64,000 nucleotides of DNA from Plantago ovata (lineage: Eukaryota; Streptophyta; Magnoliopsida; Lamiales; Plantaginaceae), in contig CM051457.1 of assembly GCA_028274465.1 (NCBI GenBank), positions 65,552,018 through 65,616,017 on the forward strand. The letters are read 5' to 3'. Below are positions 1 through 10,876 of this stretch, piece after piece (the first letter of the stretch is position 1; each line of letters opens with the position of its first letter). The position numbers were made by a program, and so were the translations under genes. The notes beneath the pieces were generated by a model. The model made no database searches, was not told where the DNA came from, and worked only from the letters and a program-made list of their open reading frames with translations.

Positions 1-507
1 CCTAAGCTACGGAACTCCGAGGACAGGCCCCGGGAAGTTCCTACCTAAAACTATAGAGAGAGGTGAGAAAGTAGGCTTGGAAAGATATGATTTTCGCAGA
101 AAAACTGAGCTCTATATATAGGCCCCGAAATAGTCCGCGGCGGTTCGCCCCACAGTTATTTCGCGGAATTTCCGCATTTTCGACGCGGTTTTGGATTTCT
201 TCACCTTTTCGGACTCGGTTTTAGACTTCTAATGGCCTTCTAACCTCCAGATTCGACCCCTAGACTCCAAATCCTATCCGGAAACCTTCAGATACTCCAA
301 ATAGGCTTCTGGAACACCAATTCCTTGTCAGCTTCAATATATTTGCCCAGAAATCCCCGAATTTCAACCAAAACCTGTAAAATAAAATCTAAAGGGAAAC
401 ATGACACTATTCTAATAAAATGTACTAAAATATAGCTAAATTAACATAGAGGATAGCTAAAATAGGTGAAAAAGACTCGAATGAAAGTGTAAAATACACA
501 TTCATCA
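1..507 (-). mobile_element. Gypsy (Athila-like) LTR, partial, fossil
   Basis: This is the start of an LTR read on the minus strand; the rest is off-window. From 507 leftwards it reads TGATGAATGTGTATTTTACA and then the words for CATTCGAGTCTTTTTCACC and AGAATAGTGTCA. The same words open the LTRs at 41302 and 46433 and the reverse LTRs ending at 40329 and 52254. It has the GC-rich block (137-150) next to a TATA-like tatatata (113-120), as those LTRs do. The flanking sequence at 508 is the interior of a Copia LTR, so this Gypsy copy inserted into that LTR. It is more diverged from G1 and G2 than they are from each other. Fossil, with no coding part in view. Confidence 0.75.
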
Positions 508-1351
508 GTGCTTAAACTCACATACCCTTCAAATACTCTTTACTGCCATTGATCTGTTCCAAGACTTAAAGCTTGAAAAAGCTACTTGTGAAGAAGTAGA
601 ACATACTCGGCTAAGAAATTAGTTAAGTGTTCTTTCTTTTTAACAAGAACAAGTCTTGACACCAGAAACAATCAAACTTGTTTACTGCAAAGTATTCAAA
701 GTTTTGTTTCTTAGATTACTTGTTGTAACTGAATAAGTTATAATTAAGTTATCTCATCCCAAACCTCTATAACTGGAAATACACCCTTTCAGGCGTGATA
801 TTCAGGGGGAACTTAATCGAGTATAGTGTTGCTGATTAAAAGTCCCAAGTTTGGTGGAGAACAAGGTTTCGTTCTCTAGTTAGGTTGGAAACGAAGCAAG
901 TGTGCTTTGGTTTCTGTTTGAATCGCTCTAGATAGGTGTTGTAAGGAACCTCAAACTTGTCTTAGTGGATTCAGTCCTAGAAAGGACAAAGTGGATTAGT
1001 TGAGAGATTACGCCACTCTCAGATACCACTATAATTTGTGTGGTTTAGTTACTGTATTTAGTTTTCAGCAAAGCATATCTATTTGTACACAGTCACTCAC
1101 TTCACTTGCTGAAACTTTCACTTACTGACAAAGCACTTATTGTATAAAAGACTTCCGCTCTCTGATTTTAAGTATCAGCAAAACTAGTTACTGAGAAGTA
1201 ACTTGCATTTGCTGAGAAAGTTAAGTATCAACAAAATCATTACTGAAAAGTAATAAGTATTTGCTGAGAAAGTTTTTAAACGACGAAAGTTTGAAAAGAC
1301 TATTCACCCCCCCTCCTCCTAGTCTTTTCTTGTTGTTTAAAGGGACCAACA
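508..1351 (+). mobile_element. Copia LTR, 3' part, fossil (copy A)
   Basis: This matches the second half of the LTRs at 1761-3337 and 59397-60971 nearly base for base and ends with the family LTR terminus accaaca at 1351. The next base begins the interior of a different LTR (element 2), not a primer site. The simplest reading is that this is the 3' LTR of a Copia copy lying mostly left of the window. That copy inserted into the 5' LTR of element 2 and was itself hit by the Gypsy copy at 1-507. If so, its target duplication should be ctatt (1352-1356). Confidence 0.7.
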
Positions 1352-1760
1352 CTATTGATCCGTTCCAAGACTTAAGCTTGAAACAAAAGCTACTTGTGAA
1401 GAAGTAGAACATTCACCGCTAAGAAATTAGCATAGTGTTCTTTCTTTTGAATAAGAACAAGTCTTGACACCAGAAACAACTTAACTTGCTTACTGAAAAG
1501 TGTTACAAGTTGTGTTTCTTTAGATAACTTGTTATAGCTGAAAAATTTATACTCAAGTCATCTCATCCCAAACCTCTCTAACTGATAAACACCCATTTTC
1601 AGGCGTGAATTTCAGGGGGAATTAATCAAGCATTGTGTTGCTGATTATAAGTCCCAAGTTTGGTGGAAAACAAGGTGATAGTTCTCTAGTTAGGTTGGAA
1701 ACTAAGCAAGTGTGCTTTGGTTTCTGAAGAATTATTAGTGATAGGATTTCTAAGGAACCT
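1352..1760 (+). repeat. Element 2 5' LTR, first visible part
   Basis: This aligns with 35978-36386 of the 3' LTR of the same element and not as well with the LTR subtype of element 1. It ends at the insertion point of element 1. The last five bases, AACCT (1756-1760), are repeated at 17549-17553 on the far side of element 1, where the LTR resumes in register. Confidence 0.8.
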
Positions 1761-3337
1761 TGTTAGGAAACTTGTAATTTTGATGAGCAATTAACCATGC
1801 TAAATTAAGGAAAGTCCAGTAACTAGTACTCTTAAGGTCCATAGAAATTTAGAATTTTAAGGACATTGTAAAAGAGGAACGTTTGCTGATGACTTAGAGT
1901 AGGTGCTAGATAGGTTGGTTTTACCGCTTATGATGTATCTTGTTTTCTGAAAAGAAATACAACCTATTGAAGCATTTGCTGATGATGTACTTTGTTTACA
2001 CAAACAAACTATTGAAGCATTTAGAACCGCTCAGAAACTTGAAGAATTCGAAGATCTGAAGACTAGAAGATTTCTGAAGACTGGTATCTACAAAGGCACA
2101 TGTTGCTCAGAAAGTGGAAACTTCAGCAACAACTTGCATAAGCAAAAATCTAAACGACAGAGTAGGTTGTGCTTGCTAAAACTGAGACTGACCACTTGCT
2201 GATGGAACATTTGTGACCTCTTGCTGAAAGTACTTGTATTTGCGCTCCAATGTTACTGTTTGAATTTCATTCAAATGAGCATTAAATGCAAAGCGTGCAC
2301 GCGAAGGACATGAAGACAAGAAGACAAACAAGGACGCTGCTGAAAGTACAAAAGCAAGATAGTGACATTTTAAGGAACAAAAGCCTTAGAATTTGAAATT
2401 CAAACGGCTCCTTATTTTCACTATAAATAGAGGTCATCCGGCAAAGAGTTGAAGTGTGTCAACAACGTGATCAAACTCTCACTTGTGCTTAAACTCACAT
2501 ACCCTTCAATACTCTTTACTGCCATTGATCTGTTCCAAGACTTAAAGCTTGAAAAAGCTACTTGTGAAGAAGTAGAACTTACACGGCTAAGAAATTAGTT
2601 AAGTGTTCTTTCTTTCTTTCGAACAAGAACAAGTCTTGACACCAGAAACAATCAAACTTGTTTACTGCAAAGTATTCAAAGTTTTGTTTCTTAGATTACT
2701 TGTTGTAACTGAATAAGTTATAATTAAGTTTTCTCATCCCAAACCTCTCTAACTGAAAATACACCCTTTCAGGCGTGATATTCAGGGGGAACTTAATCGA
2801 GCATAGTGTTGCTGATTAAAAGTCACAAGTTTGGTGGAGAACAAGGTTTCGTTCTCTAAGTTAGGTTGGAAACGAAGCAAGTGTGCTTTGGTTTCTGTTT
2901 GAATCACTCTAGATAGGTGTTCTAAGCAACCTCAAACTTGTCTTAGTGGATTCAGTCCTAGAAAGGACAAAGTGGATTAGTTGAGAGATTACGCCTCTCT
3001 CAGATACCACTATAAAAAGTGTTTGTGTGATTTACTTACTGCATTTAGTTTTCAGCAAAGCATATCTATCTGTACACAGTCACTCACTTCATTTGCTGAA
3101 ACTGTCACTTACTGACAAATCACTTATTGTATCAAAGACTTCCGCTCTCTGATTTTAAGTATCAGCAAACCTAGTTACTGAGAAGTAACTTGCGCTTGCT
3201 GAGAAAGTTAAGTATCAGCAAACTTATTACTGAAAATCAATAAGTACTTGCTGAGAAAGTTTTTAAACGACGAAAGTTTGAAAAGACTATTCACCCCCCC
3301 CCCTCTAGTCTTTTCTTGTTGTTTAAACGGACCAACA
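1761..3337 (+). repeat. Element 1 5' LTR
   Basis: It begins TGTTAGGAAACTTG and ends GGACCAACA, directly before the primer site. The matching copy is 16001-17548. U3 is AT-rich and holds GCATTAAATGCAAAG (2279-2293) upstream of a TATA box (2421-2430). The stretch after the TATA box is a chain of short hairpins and ends with a C-tract flanked by complementary arms (about 3279-3315). Confidence 0.92.
2421..2430 (+). promoter_or_regulatory. LTR TATA box (element 1, 5' LTR)
   Basis: CTATAAATAG is followed by AGGTCATCCGGCAAAGAG. The same box is conserved at 16635-16644, 35878-35887, 60057-60066 and, reversed, 54004-54013. Position about 660 bases into a 1.55-kb LTR fits a U3/R boundary shortly downstream. 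The start site itself is inferred. Confidence 0.7.
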
Positions 3338-3339
3338 AG

Positions 3340-3351
3340 TGGTATCGGAGC
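3340..3351 (+). other. Primer binding site, tRNA-iMet type (element 1)
   Basis: TGGTATCGGAGC lies two bases after the LTR end and corresponds to the plant initiator-methionine tRNA 3' end (commonly TGGTATCAGAGC, as at 60974-60985 in element 4). The same site is seen at 17954-17965 in element 2 and, reversed, at 53089-53100 in element 3. Confidence 0.85.
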
Positions 3352-3432
3352 TGGAGGTTCTTTAACCTTCAGCACTGAACCTAGATCCCCTTAGGTGCTT
3401 TCCGTAAATCACTCTCACTTGATCACTGACAG

Positions 3433-5870
3433 GATGTCTTTAGGAGATGCTCCCTTGATGAAGCTGGAAAACTACGAAAACTGGCGAAACAACATGATGC
3501 TACATCTTGAGGCCATTAGTGATGGGATGGTTACTGTCATTAATGATGGACCTATCAAGATCACTAAGGTTGAAAGAAGTTTTCCTCACAAAACCACTGA
3601 AGCTGGAAAGGAAACTATCTTAGGCGAACCGGTTGATACTGTTGTTCCAAAACCAAGAGAGGAATGGACTTCCGATGAAGCTAAGAGATTCCGTCTTGAT
3701 GGCCAAGCAAGAAACATCATCATTCGATCAACTCCGGATACCATACAGTGCAAACTGTGGGGTGCTAAAACTGCTAAGGAAGCTTGGAAAATGGTTCAAG
3801 ATCTTTGTGCTGGATCTGACAAAACCAAGGAAAACAAACTCGAAGTGCTGAAGTTAAAGTTCCAGAACTTTAAACAAGGTACAAATGAGTCACTGGAAGA
3901 CTTGGACTTCAGATTCAAAACTCTTGTTAGTGAAATGGCAGCCTTGGGTGTTGGAAATCTTTACTCAGATTCTGAGAAGGTGAAAACCATCATCAGAAGT
4001 CTGAACCAAGAATGGATCCACACTCAGAACTTCTACTACAATCAAGGAATGCCAGACATTACACCAACAGAGTTGTTCTCTCATCTTGCTACTGTCAACT
4101 ACGAGACAAAGCAAAGAGAAAATGTGTTTGCTGAAAAATCGCAAAACATTGCTCTTGCTACAAAGCCGTCATCTTCTGAAAAGAAGAATGATAAAGAGCC
4201 TGCTGATGAAAATTCTTTGGTTGTCAAAACATGAAGAAATTCATCAGTAAGGAACTTGAAAGACGAAAAGCAAAAGAGAAGCTGAAAAAGCATCTTGGTA
4301 ACAACTACCATAAGTACAAGAATGAGACTAGCTCGCTGAACAAGCAAGCTCAGCAAGCAACCTCATCAGAAGAACCAACAGTTGGAAATGATCTCTGCTT
4401 TTACTACAAAAAGCCTGGACACTTCAAAGCAAATTGCCCTTTGCTGAAAGGCAAATCTGCTGAAAAGAAGAAGAAGTTCAAAAGAGCTTTTATTGCTGAA
4501 GAAAAGAAGAAGCTTCAAGTAATAATCGATGCATTGTGCAGTGATACTAGCTCTGAAGACAGTGAGGATGAAAGCTCAGACACTGACGATGAAGAAGCCA
4601 CTCTTGACGTAGAGATTGGCAAAGAAGTTTGTGGAATAGCTATGGAAGCTTATCCAGATGTGTCAAACTACGAGTTCTGCCTCATGGCCGGTCAGGTAAA
4701 TAATCCTACCTCTGACTCAGACTCAGAAAGTGAAGACGAGATTGACCTAGACAAGATTCAAGGAGAAATCAAAAGATTGGAGAAAACTCTGAGCAGACAG
4801 CAAGAGAAACTACAGATTGCTGAAACTCTGACCAAGCAGACTACTGAAAAGTATATCTTGCTGAAGGAAGAGACAGAAGAAAAGGATGCTGAAATAAGGC
4901 GTCTTAAGAAGTTGATTGCTGAAGCTACAAAGAAGAATTCTCAAATGGCATTAGAATTGGAAGAGTATCAGTCCTCAATTCTAAAGTTACTTGCTGAAAT
5001 TCAAGAGATGAAAAAGATGAAAATCAATTTCAAATCTTATGTTGATGCAAGTAATACGCTGACTGAACTAAACTCTTATTTGAGAGATCCATCTCAGAAA
5101 GAAGGTTTAGGTGCAACGTATGAAGGTGATGACGTATTAATCTTAAGTAAAGACAAATCACCGATTTCCTTTGTACGTGCTACTGATAGTGGTCAACCAG
5201 AACTCTATCAGTTTGGTCAATCTAAGGTTGCTGAAATATGCAATCAAGTACATACGACCGTAAAGCCCGCTGTTGCTACTCAAAGTAACAAGACTTTAAA
5301 ATGAAAACAGGTTGCTGAGAAGCAAACTGTAAAGAAAAAGGATGTTGTAAAGCATTCCGCCAAACAAGTTGCTGAAAAGCAATTTGTTAAGTCAAAAGGC
5401 AAGATTACTAAAAGTAATCAGAAGACCTTTGCTGACAAACCTGAATCAAGTAAGGTTGCTGACACAAAAGCCTAGCATTCTCCGAAAAGTGGACTCGGTT
5501 TCAAAACCAAGCAAAGTCAACTTTTTCACGAGTATAAACAAAGTCAGCAAAGATACTTCAAAGAGATGAACAAAATCAAGCCTAAGAGTTCTGAAAAGAC
5601 TCTAAATGCTAGGGCTAGAAGGAACCTTGCTAGAAAAGAACTTACTGAAAAGTATGTTCAGCAAAAAGGTCAACCGAGCAAGACACCACATCAGAAAGTC
5701 GACTTGATCAGCACGAATCAAAAGTCTTTCAGCTCAAAACCTCCTAGTTCCTCAGCAAGTAGAAAACAAGTCAAAGTTGAAAAACTTAAGACTTGGGTTT
5801 CCACTGGACGTATTCTTGAACATGTTAATGGACATCCAATACTGGATAATTCACTTGTTTGCTCTTGATT
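3433..5870 (+). pseudogene. gag: Element 1 gag region
   Basis: Capsid-type protein of a Copia retrotransposon, fossil. The N-terminal part carries the UBN2-like gag fold, recognisable from LKLENYENWRN-type and LKLKFQNFKQG-type stretches. A zinc knuckle of CX2CX4HX4C type follows (around 4396-4437), then an acidic serine-rich stretch. After that comes a coiled coil of about 100 residues (around 4735-5030) and a Lys-rich tail with SKVA/KSNQKTF-like stretches. The likely start is the ATG at 3433, conserved at 61084 in element 4. The region grades into protease near 5900. The long coiled coil behind the zinc knuckle is unusual for small Copia elements and known from the larger Sirevirus group. 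Broken. Confidence 0.85.
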
Positions 5871-6628
5871 GTGCAGACTTCAGCCACGGAGACAAACGAT
5901 GCAATCTGGCACTTTGATAGTGGTTGTGGAAAGCACATGACGGGCAACAAGAATAACCTTATAAACTATAGACGGTGATCTAAAGGTTCAACAGTAAGGT
6001 TTGCTGGTGGAGGCTCTAGTTCTACAAAAGGCTATGGTGACGTGAAGTTAGGATGCATTACCATTACGGGAGTTCTTTATGTCAAAAATCTTAAGTTTAA
6101 TCTTTTCAGCATGAGTCAGTTTGCTGACAAAGGATACTTCATCAAAATCAAAAGTGATGAATGTAAACTTATAGATTTCGAGACAAAGAAGATTATTATG
6201 GTTGCAAGAAGATCAGGAGGCTTGTACACCGTAGATTGGTCTTCAGCAATCGTTGAAAAATGCCTTGTCTCAGATCACGATTGCCTTGCTGAAAAAGCAT
6301 GGTTATGGCATAAACGAACAAGTCATCTAAACTTCAAGACGCTGAATAAGCTGTCTGAAAAGGCACTTGTAGTTGGATTACCTAAGGTTACTTTTAAGAA
6401 GGATGGTGTTTGCAATGCATGTCAGCAAGGAAAGCAAACCAAATCTTCTTTCAAGAACAAGGCAGTACCGTCAACTACAAAACCTTTACAACTCTTGCAC
6501 ATGGACTTGTTTGTATCTTCTTCAACAAGCTATGCTGGTAAGAAGTATGGTCTGGTGGTGGTAGATGACTATTCAAGATTCACTTGGGTAGTATTTATCA
6601 AACACAAATCTGAAACAAGGACTGAAAT
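5871..6628 (+). pseudogene. pol: Element 1 protease and integrase N-terminal region
   Basis: The Copia aspartic protease is shown by the HFDSGCGKHMTG motif near 5910-5945. Next comes the GAG-pre-integrase zinc-binding domain with the H-H-C-C pattern (WHKRTSHLN ... CNACQQGKQ, about 6300-6450) and the first Asp region of the integrase core (LHMDLF ... VVVDDYSRFTWVVF, 6490-6600). The region stops at a Mutator-like insert and resumes at 7995. Fossil. Confidence 0.85.
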
Positions 6629-7994
6629 GGGTCCATTACATACAACACCTTTTTGTTCAACGAAATTACATCGGCCCCCTCGTTATTCCCGAGTTTGCAC
6701 TGAACACCTTCTTGTTCAATTTTAATTACATATAACCCCACGACTTTGACTTTTCACGCACTAAATCGAGGAAAGTACCATTTTGCCCTCGTCGGAATTT
6801 TGGTTTCTGCTGCCATCCAAACAGCTTAAACTTTTTATTATTACACATTCAACCCTTATATTTAATTTATTACAAAATTAAAACTAAATATTTCAAAACT
6901 AACCTACATAATTTAATATATTTCAAAGTGGTCCTAAAATTTATTTTAAAACAAGTCCCTACAAATATTATATTTCAAAATAAGTCCTACATTATTAAAA
7001 TAAAAAAAATAATAATAAAACTACTGTGGAGCTGTTTACAGCTCCAAATCGGAGCTGTAAAAGCTCCGATTTGGAGCTGTTACAGCTCCAATTCGGAGCT
7101 GTAAAACAGCTCCGGTGAGGAGCAGTTTACAGCTCCAAATCGGAGCTGTAAAAGCTCCGATTTGGAGCTGTTACAACTCCAATTCGGAGCTGTAAAAAAG
7201 CTCCGGTGAGGAGCTGTTTACAGCTCCAAATCGGAGCTGTAAAAGCTCCGATTTGGAGCTGTTACAGCTCCATCTTTACAGCTCCGATTTGGAGCTGTTA
7301 CAGTTCCAATTCGGAGCTGTAAAACAGCTCCGGTGAGGAGCTGTTTACAGCTCCAAATCGGAGCTGTACAGCTCCGATTTGGAGCAGTTACAGCTCCAAA
7401 TCGGAGCTGTAAAAACAGCTCCGGTGAGGAGCAGTTTACAGCTCCAAATCGGAGCTGTTACAGCTCCGATTTGGAGCTGTTACAGCTCCAATTCGGAGCT
7501 GTAAAACAACTCCGGTGAGGAGCTGTAACAGCTCCAAATCGGAGCTGTAAAAGCTCCGATTTGGAGCAGTTACAGCTCCAATTCGGAGCTGTAAAACAAC
7601 TCCGGTGAGGAGCTGTAAAAGCTCCGATTTGGAGCTGTAAAACAACTCCGGTGAGGAGCTGTTTACTGCTCCAATCGGAGCTGTAAATGGCTCCTCACCG
7701 GAGCTGTAAAATTACGGCCGGAATCCGGTGTCGGAATTTTTCCGACACCGGAGATGAGAAAGAAGAAGAAGATAGAGAAAAGAATTAGAAAATTATAAAA
7801 GAAAAAGAAAAATGAATTAAAAAAATAGAAGGAAAAAAAAAGAGCTAAGGGCGTGTTTGTTTTGCCCAAACGGAAATTTGGGTTTTCTGCCGGTCAACAC
7901 AAATCCGACTATTGGGGTTGGATGTAATTCTGGGAACAAGGAGGCTTTATATGCAAAGTGGTGCAATAGGAGGGGTAGTGTATGATATTATGTC
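6629..7994. mobile_element. Mutator-like element, non-autonomous, in element 1 integrase
   Basis: The 1366-bp insert is flanked by the nine-base direct duplication GACTGAAAT (6620-6628 and 7995-8003), the length typical of Mutator-like transposons. The integrase sequence continues across it in register with element 2, which has no insert. The two ends are related only loosely. Outer left reads GGGTCCATTACATACAACAC; the reverse complement of the right end has the same make-up (CATACACTACCCCTCC, AGAATTACATCCAACCCC). Both ends then have GTCGGA-TTT before a CCAAAC word, so the inverted repeats look long and degenerate. A second copy of the left 200 bases lies at 57804-58012. No transposase reading frame is present. 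The middle is a tandem array of hairpin-forming units. Confidence 0.75.
7024..7710. repeat. Palindromic minisatellite in the Mutator-like element
   Basis: About seven tandem units of roughly 90 bases are built from the words GGAGCTGTAA, AGCTCCAAATCGGAGCT, AGCTCCGATTTGGAGCT and CTCCGGTGAGGAGCTGT. Each unit contains two or more self-complementary pieces. For example, CTCCAAATCGGAG folds on itself, and it also pairs with the neighbouring CTCCGATTTGGAG. Units vary by small length changes (one or more are shortened near 7270-7290). Apparent reading frames across it (TAPNRSC repeats) are by-products of the periodicity. Confidence 0.85.
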
Positions 7995-9075
7995 GACTGA
8001 AATACCTAACTTGCTGAATAAGCTTGAAGTCATGAAAAATGACAAGGTAAAAGTCATAAGGACAGACCATGGTACTGAGTTTGTAAACCAGTACATAACT
8101 GAGTATTGCACTTCAAAAGGCATACAACATCAGTTATACTCAGTAAGGACACCTCAACAAAACGGTGTTGCTGAACCGAAGAATCGTACCCTAAAAGAAG
8201 CCGCAAGAACAATGCTTGCTGACACTGAAATAAGTGAGGCTTATTGGGTTGAAGCGATTAATACCGCCTGTTACACTCAAAACAGATGTTTGATTACTAA
8301 GGAATACAACAAAACTCCATATGAGTTGTTTGTTGGAAGGCCTCCTAATATCACTCATCTAAGAGTATTTGGTTGTAAGTGTTTCGTTCTTAATAACGGT
8401 AGAGAATACCTAAGAACATTTCAACCAAAGGCAGACGAAGCGATATTTCTCGGTTACTCCTTGCATAGTAAAGCTTATAGAGTTTACAATAAAAAAGGCA
8501 CAAAAGATTGAAGAATCAGTTCATGTTGTATTCTACGAAAAGACACAAGGAGTGCCTGCTGAAGAAGAAATATCAGAATGTATGAAAAACCTAATCATAC
8601 ATGAGCAAAGAACTGAATCTAATGCTAGGCAAATCAATTCAATTGAACTAAATGATGATTCTGACAATGACTCCCCTCCCTCAAGTCATGACAAGATAAA
8701 TATAGTTCACGACAAGGAATTTCCAGCAAAAGACGCAGTTGCTCCGGAAGTTGCTGAAACTACGCAACCTCCCGTGCCTGCTGATGAGTTACCACAATCT
8801 AGCAATGTTGAACAAGCAGTTGCTGATGAACCAATCTCTGCAGAGACACAAAATCCCAGTAGTACTGAACAAGTACATACTGAAGAGTCACATGCTGATG
8901 AGCAAACATATCCAGATCCAACGAGCAGAAAGCCTGTTAACAAATGGATTAGAGATCATCCCTCTACAGATATGATTGGTGATATTGATAAACGCCAAGT
9001 GACTAGATCCAAAGTTTCTGCTACTCATGGACTTGCTGAAGAAGCAACTGTCGTAGAAGTAGAATCAAGGCCATA
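7995..9075 (+). pseudogene. pol: Element 1 integrase core and C-terminal region
   Basis: The remainder of the Copia integrase core has the second Asp and the Glu regions (RTDHGTEFVN and PQQNGVAE, about 8055-8185). Then come the C-terminal motif YELFVGRPPNITHLRVFGC (about 8320-8370) and an acidic, Pro/Thr/Glu-rich linker leading to RT. It belongs with 5871-6628, separated by a Mutator-like insert. Fossil. Confidence 0.85.
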
Positions 9076-9099
9076 GAAGAAGCTCTAAAGCATAGAAGA

Positions 9100-10486
9100 A
9101 GCTCTAAAGCATTCTGAATGGATCAAGGCAATGCAAGAAGAATTGGATCAATTTGAAAGGAACAAAGTCTGGAAACTTGTACCACTTGCTGAAGGCAAGA
9201 AAGCTAATGGTACAAAGTGGGTGTTCAGAAACAAGCTGAGTGAGTCTGGTGAAGTAACAAGAAACAAAGCACGTTTAGTTGCTCAAGGTTACTGTCATAC
9301 TGAAGGATTGGACTATGATGAGTCTTATGCACCAGTTGCAAGATTGGATGCAATTAGGCTTTTCTTGGCCTTTGCTGCTCACAATGACTTCATTGTTTAC
9401 CAAATGGATGTTAAAAGTGCATTCTTGAATGGTGAACTTTCTGAAGAAGTCTACTTAGAACAACCCCCTGGCTTTGAACTTCCCTCAGAAATCAAGATGG
9501 TATACAAGCTTCAGAAAGCTGTATATGGTCTAAAGCAAGCACCAAGAGCTTGGTATCATACCTTAGCTAAGTTCTTGCTGGATAATGGTTTCAAGAAAGG
9601 TGAAGTTGATAGAACCTTGTTTACCATGAACCATGATGGTAAAATACTCTTAGTTCAAATTTATGTGGATGACATAATTTTTGGATCTAAGGACAAGCAA
9701 CTTTGTGATGATTTTGCCGAACTCATGACAAACAAATTTGAAATGAGTATGATGGGAAAATTGAATTATTTCCTAGGATTGCAAGTCAAGCAACTCAAAG
9801 ATGGAATATTCATAAATCAAGCAAATAGGAAGCTCATTGGTTCCTTGTTGTATTTAACAGCAAGTAGACCTGACATTCAGTATGTTGTTTGTGTGTGTGC
9901 AAGATTCCAATCTGATCCAAAAGAATCACACTACAAAAAGGCAATTAAGATACTGAAATATGTCAAAGGTACAGTCAATGTTGGATTATGGTATCCTAAA
10001 GATTCAGGACTTGAGTTGGTAGGTTATTCTGATGTTGATCATGGAGGATCAACTCTTGATAGAAAAAATACCTCTGGAACTTGTCAGTTTTTGGGTACTA
10101 GGTTAATATCATGGTTCAGCAAGAAACAAACCTGTGTTGCCAATTCATCTACTGAATCTGAGTACATTGCGGCTGGATGTTGCACAGCTCAAATCTTATG
10201 GATTCATCAACAATTAAGAGATTATGGTATTTCTGCAAAGAAAACACCAATCTTTTGTGATAATACGAGTGCTATTGCTATCAGCAAAATCCTAAGTTTC
10301 ACTCAAGGACCAAACACATTGATATTAGACATCATTTCATTAGAGATCATGTGGAAAAAGGAGATATTGAGGTTGTCAAAGTAGGTACTGATGATCAAAT
10401 TGCTGACATCTTTATCAAGCCCCTACCAGATAATAGATTCGCAATGCTAAGGTATAACCTTGGATTGATTGAATTACCTCTATAAA
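9100..10486 (+). pseudogene. pol: Element 1 reverse transcriptase and RNase H region
   Basis: Copia RT (RVT_2 type) runs from [19 protein letters not shown] through the [20 protein letters not shown] and catalytic YVDDIIFGS motifs (about 9660-9690). RNase H follows with a [10 protein letters not shown]-type motif (about 10035), the TESEYIAA motif (about 10150) and an end near DNRFAMLRYNLGLIELP. The same region lies at 27300-28809 in element 2. The noncoding hairpin block follows at once. Fossil, broken. Confidence 0.9.
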
Positions 10487-10503
10487 GGATACAGTTGGCA
10501 AAA

Positions 10504-10876
10504 TGCTGAAACAGGTATTCAGCAAGCCAAAGTACTCTTACTTCATTAAAAGCTCCTTCCACTAATTTCTTCTAAGAAATGATAGGTCACTACATGATTG
10601 CTGAAAGAGGCATGCATCAAGTAATTCCTTCAAAAATGGGTATTTGTTAGGAAACTTGATCACTTGCTGAGACAGGCACTCAGTAAGAGAAAAACCTTAA
10701 AGATTGCTGAAACGGGTATTCAGACAATCAAAGATACTGAAACAGGTATTCATGTATCAAGGGAATATTCTGAGACGGGAACTCAGAAAAAGAGCAAAAC
10801 TCATTTCTCAGATTTTACCAAAGGATGTCTCAAGTATAAAAGAATTTACTCATACGGGAACTCAGAAATATCTTTT
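10504..10876 (+). repeat. Seven-hairpin array after RNase H (element 1 copy)
   Basis: This has the same arrangement as 28830-29196 in element 2. The clear units are 10504-10524 (TGCTGAA / TTCAGCA, loop ACAGGTA), 10663-10687, 10702-10729 (GATTGCTGAA / TTCAGACAATC, loop ACGGGTA), 10733-10758 (GATACTGAA / TTCATGTATC, loop ACAGGTA) and 10768-10788 (TTCTGAG / CTCAGAA). Two more units, near 10598 and 10848, are weaker here. A 16-base copy of the LTR start lies inside the array at 10643-10658, and a purine tract AAGGGGGAAC follows at about 10905-10915. Confidence 0.8.

Noticed and set aside
7333-7645. Open frames with repeated TAPNRSC / LQLRIGAV peptides on both strands
   Set aside because: They arise from the palindromic 90-base tandem repeat, read equally on both strands; no start context or conservation.
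6629-7994. Helitron as the source of the integrase insert
   Set aside because: A nine-base direct duplication is present, which Helitrons do not make, and no CTRR hairpin end was seen.
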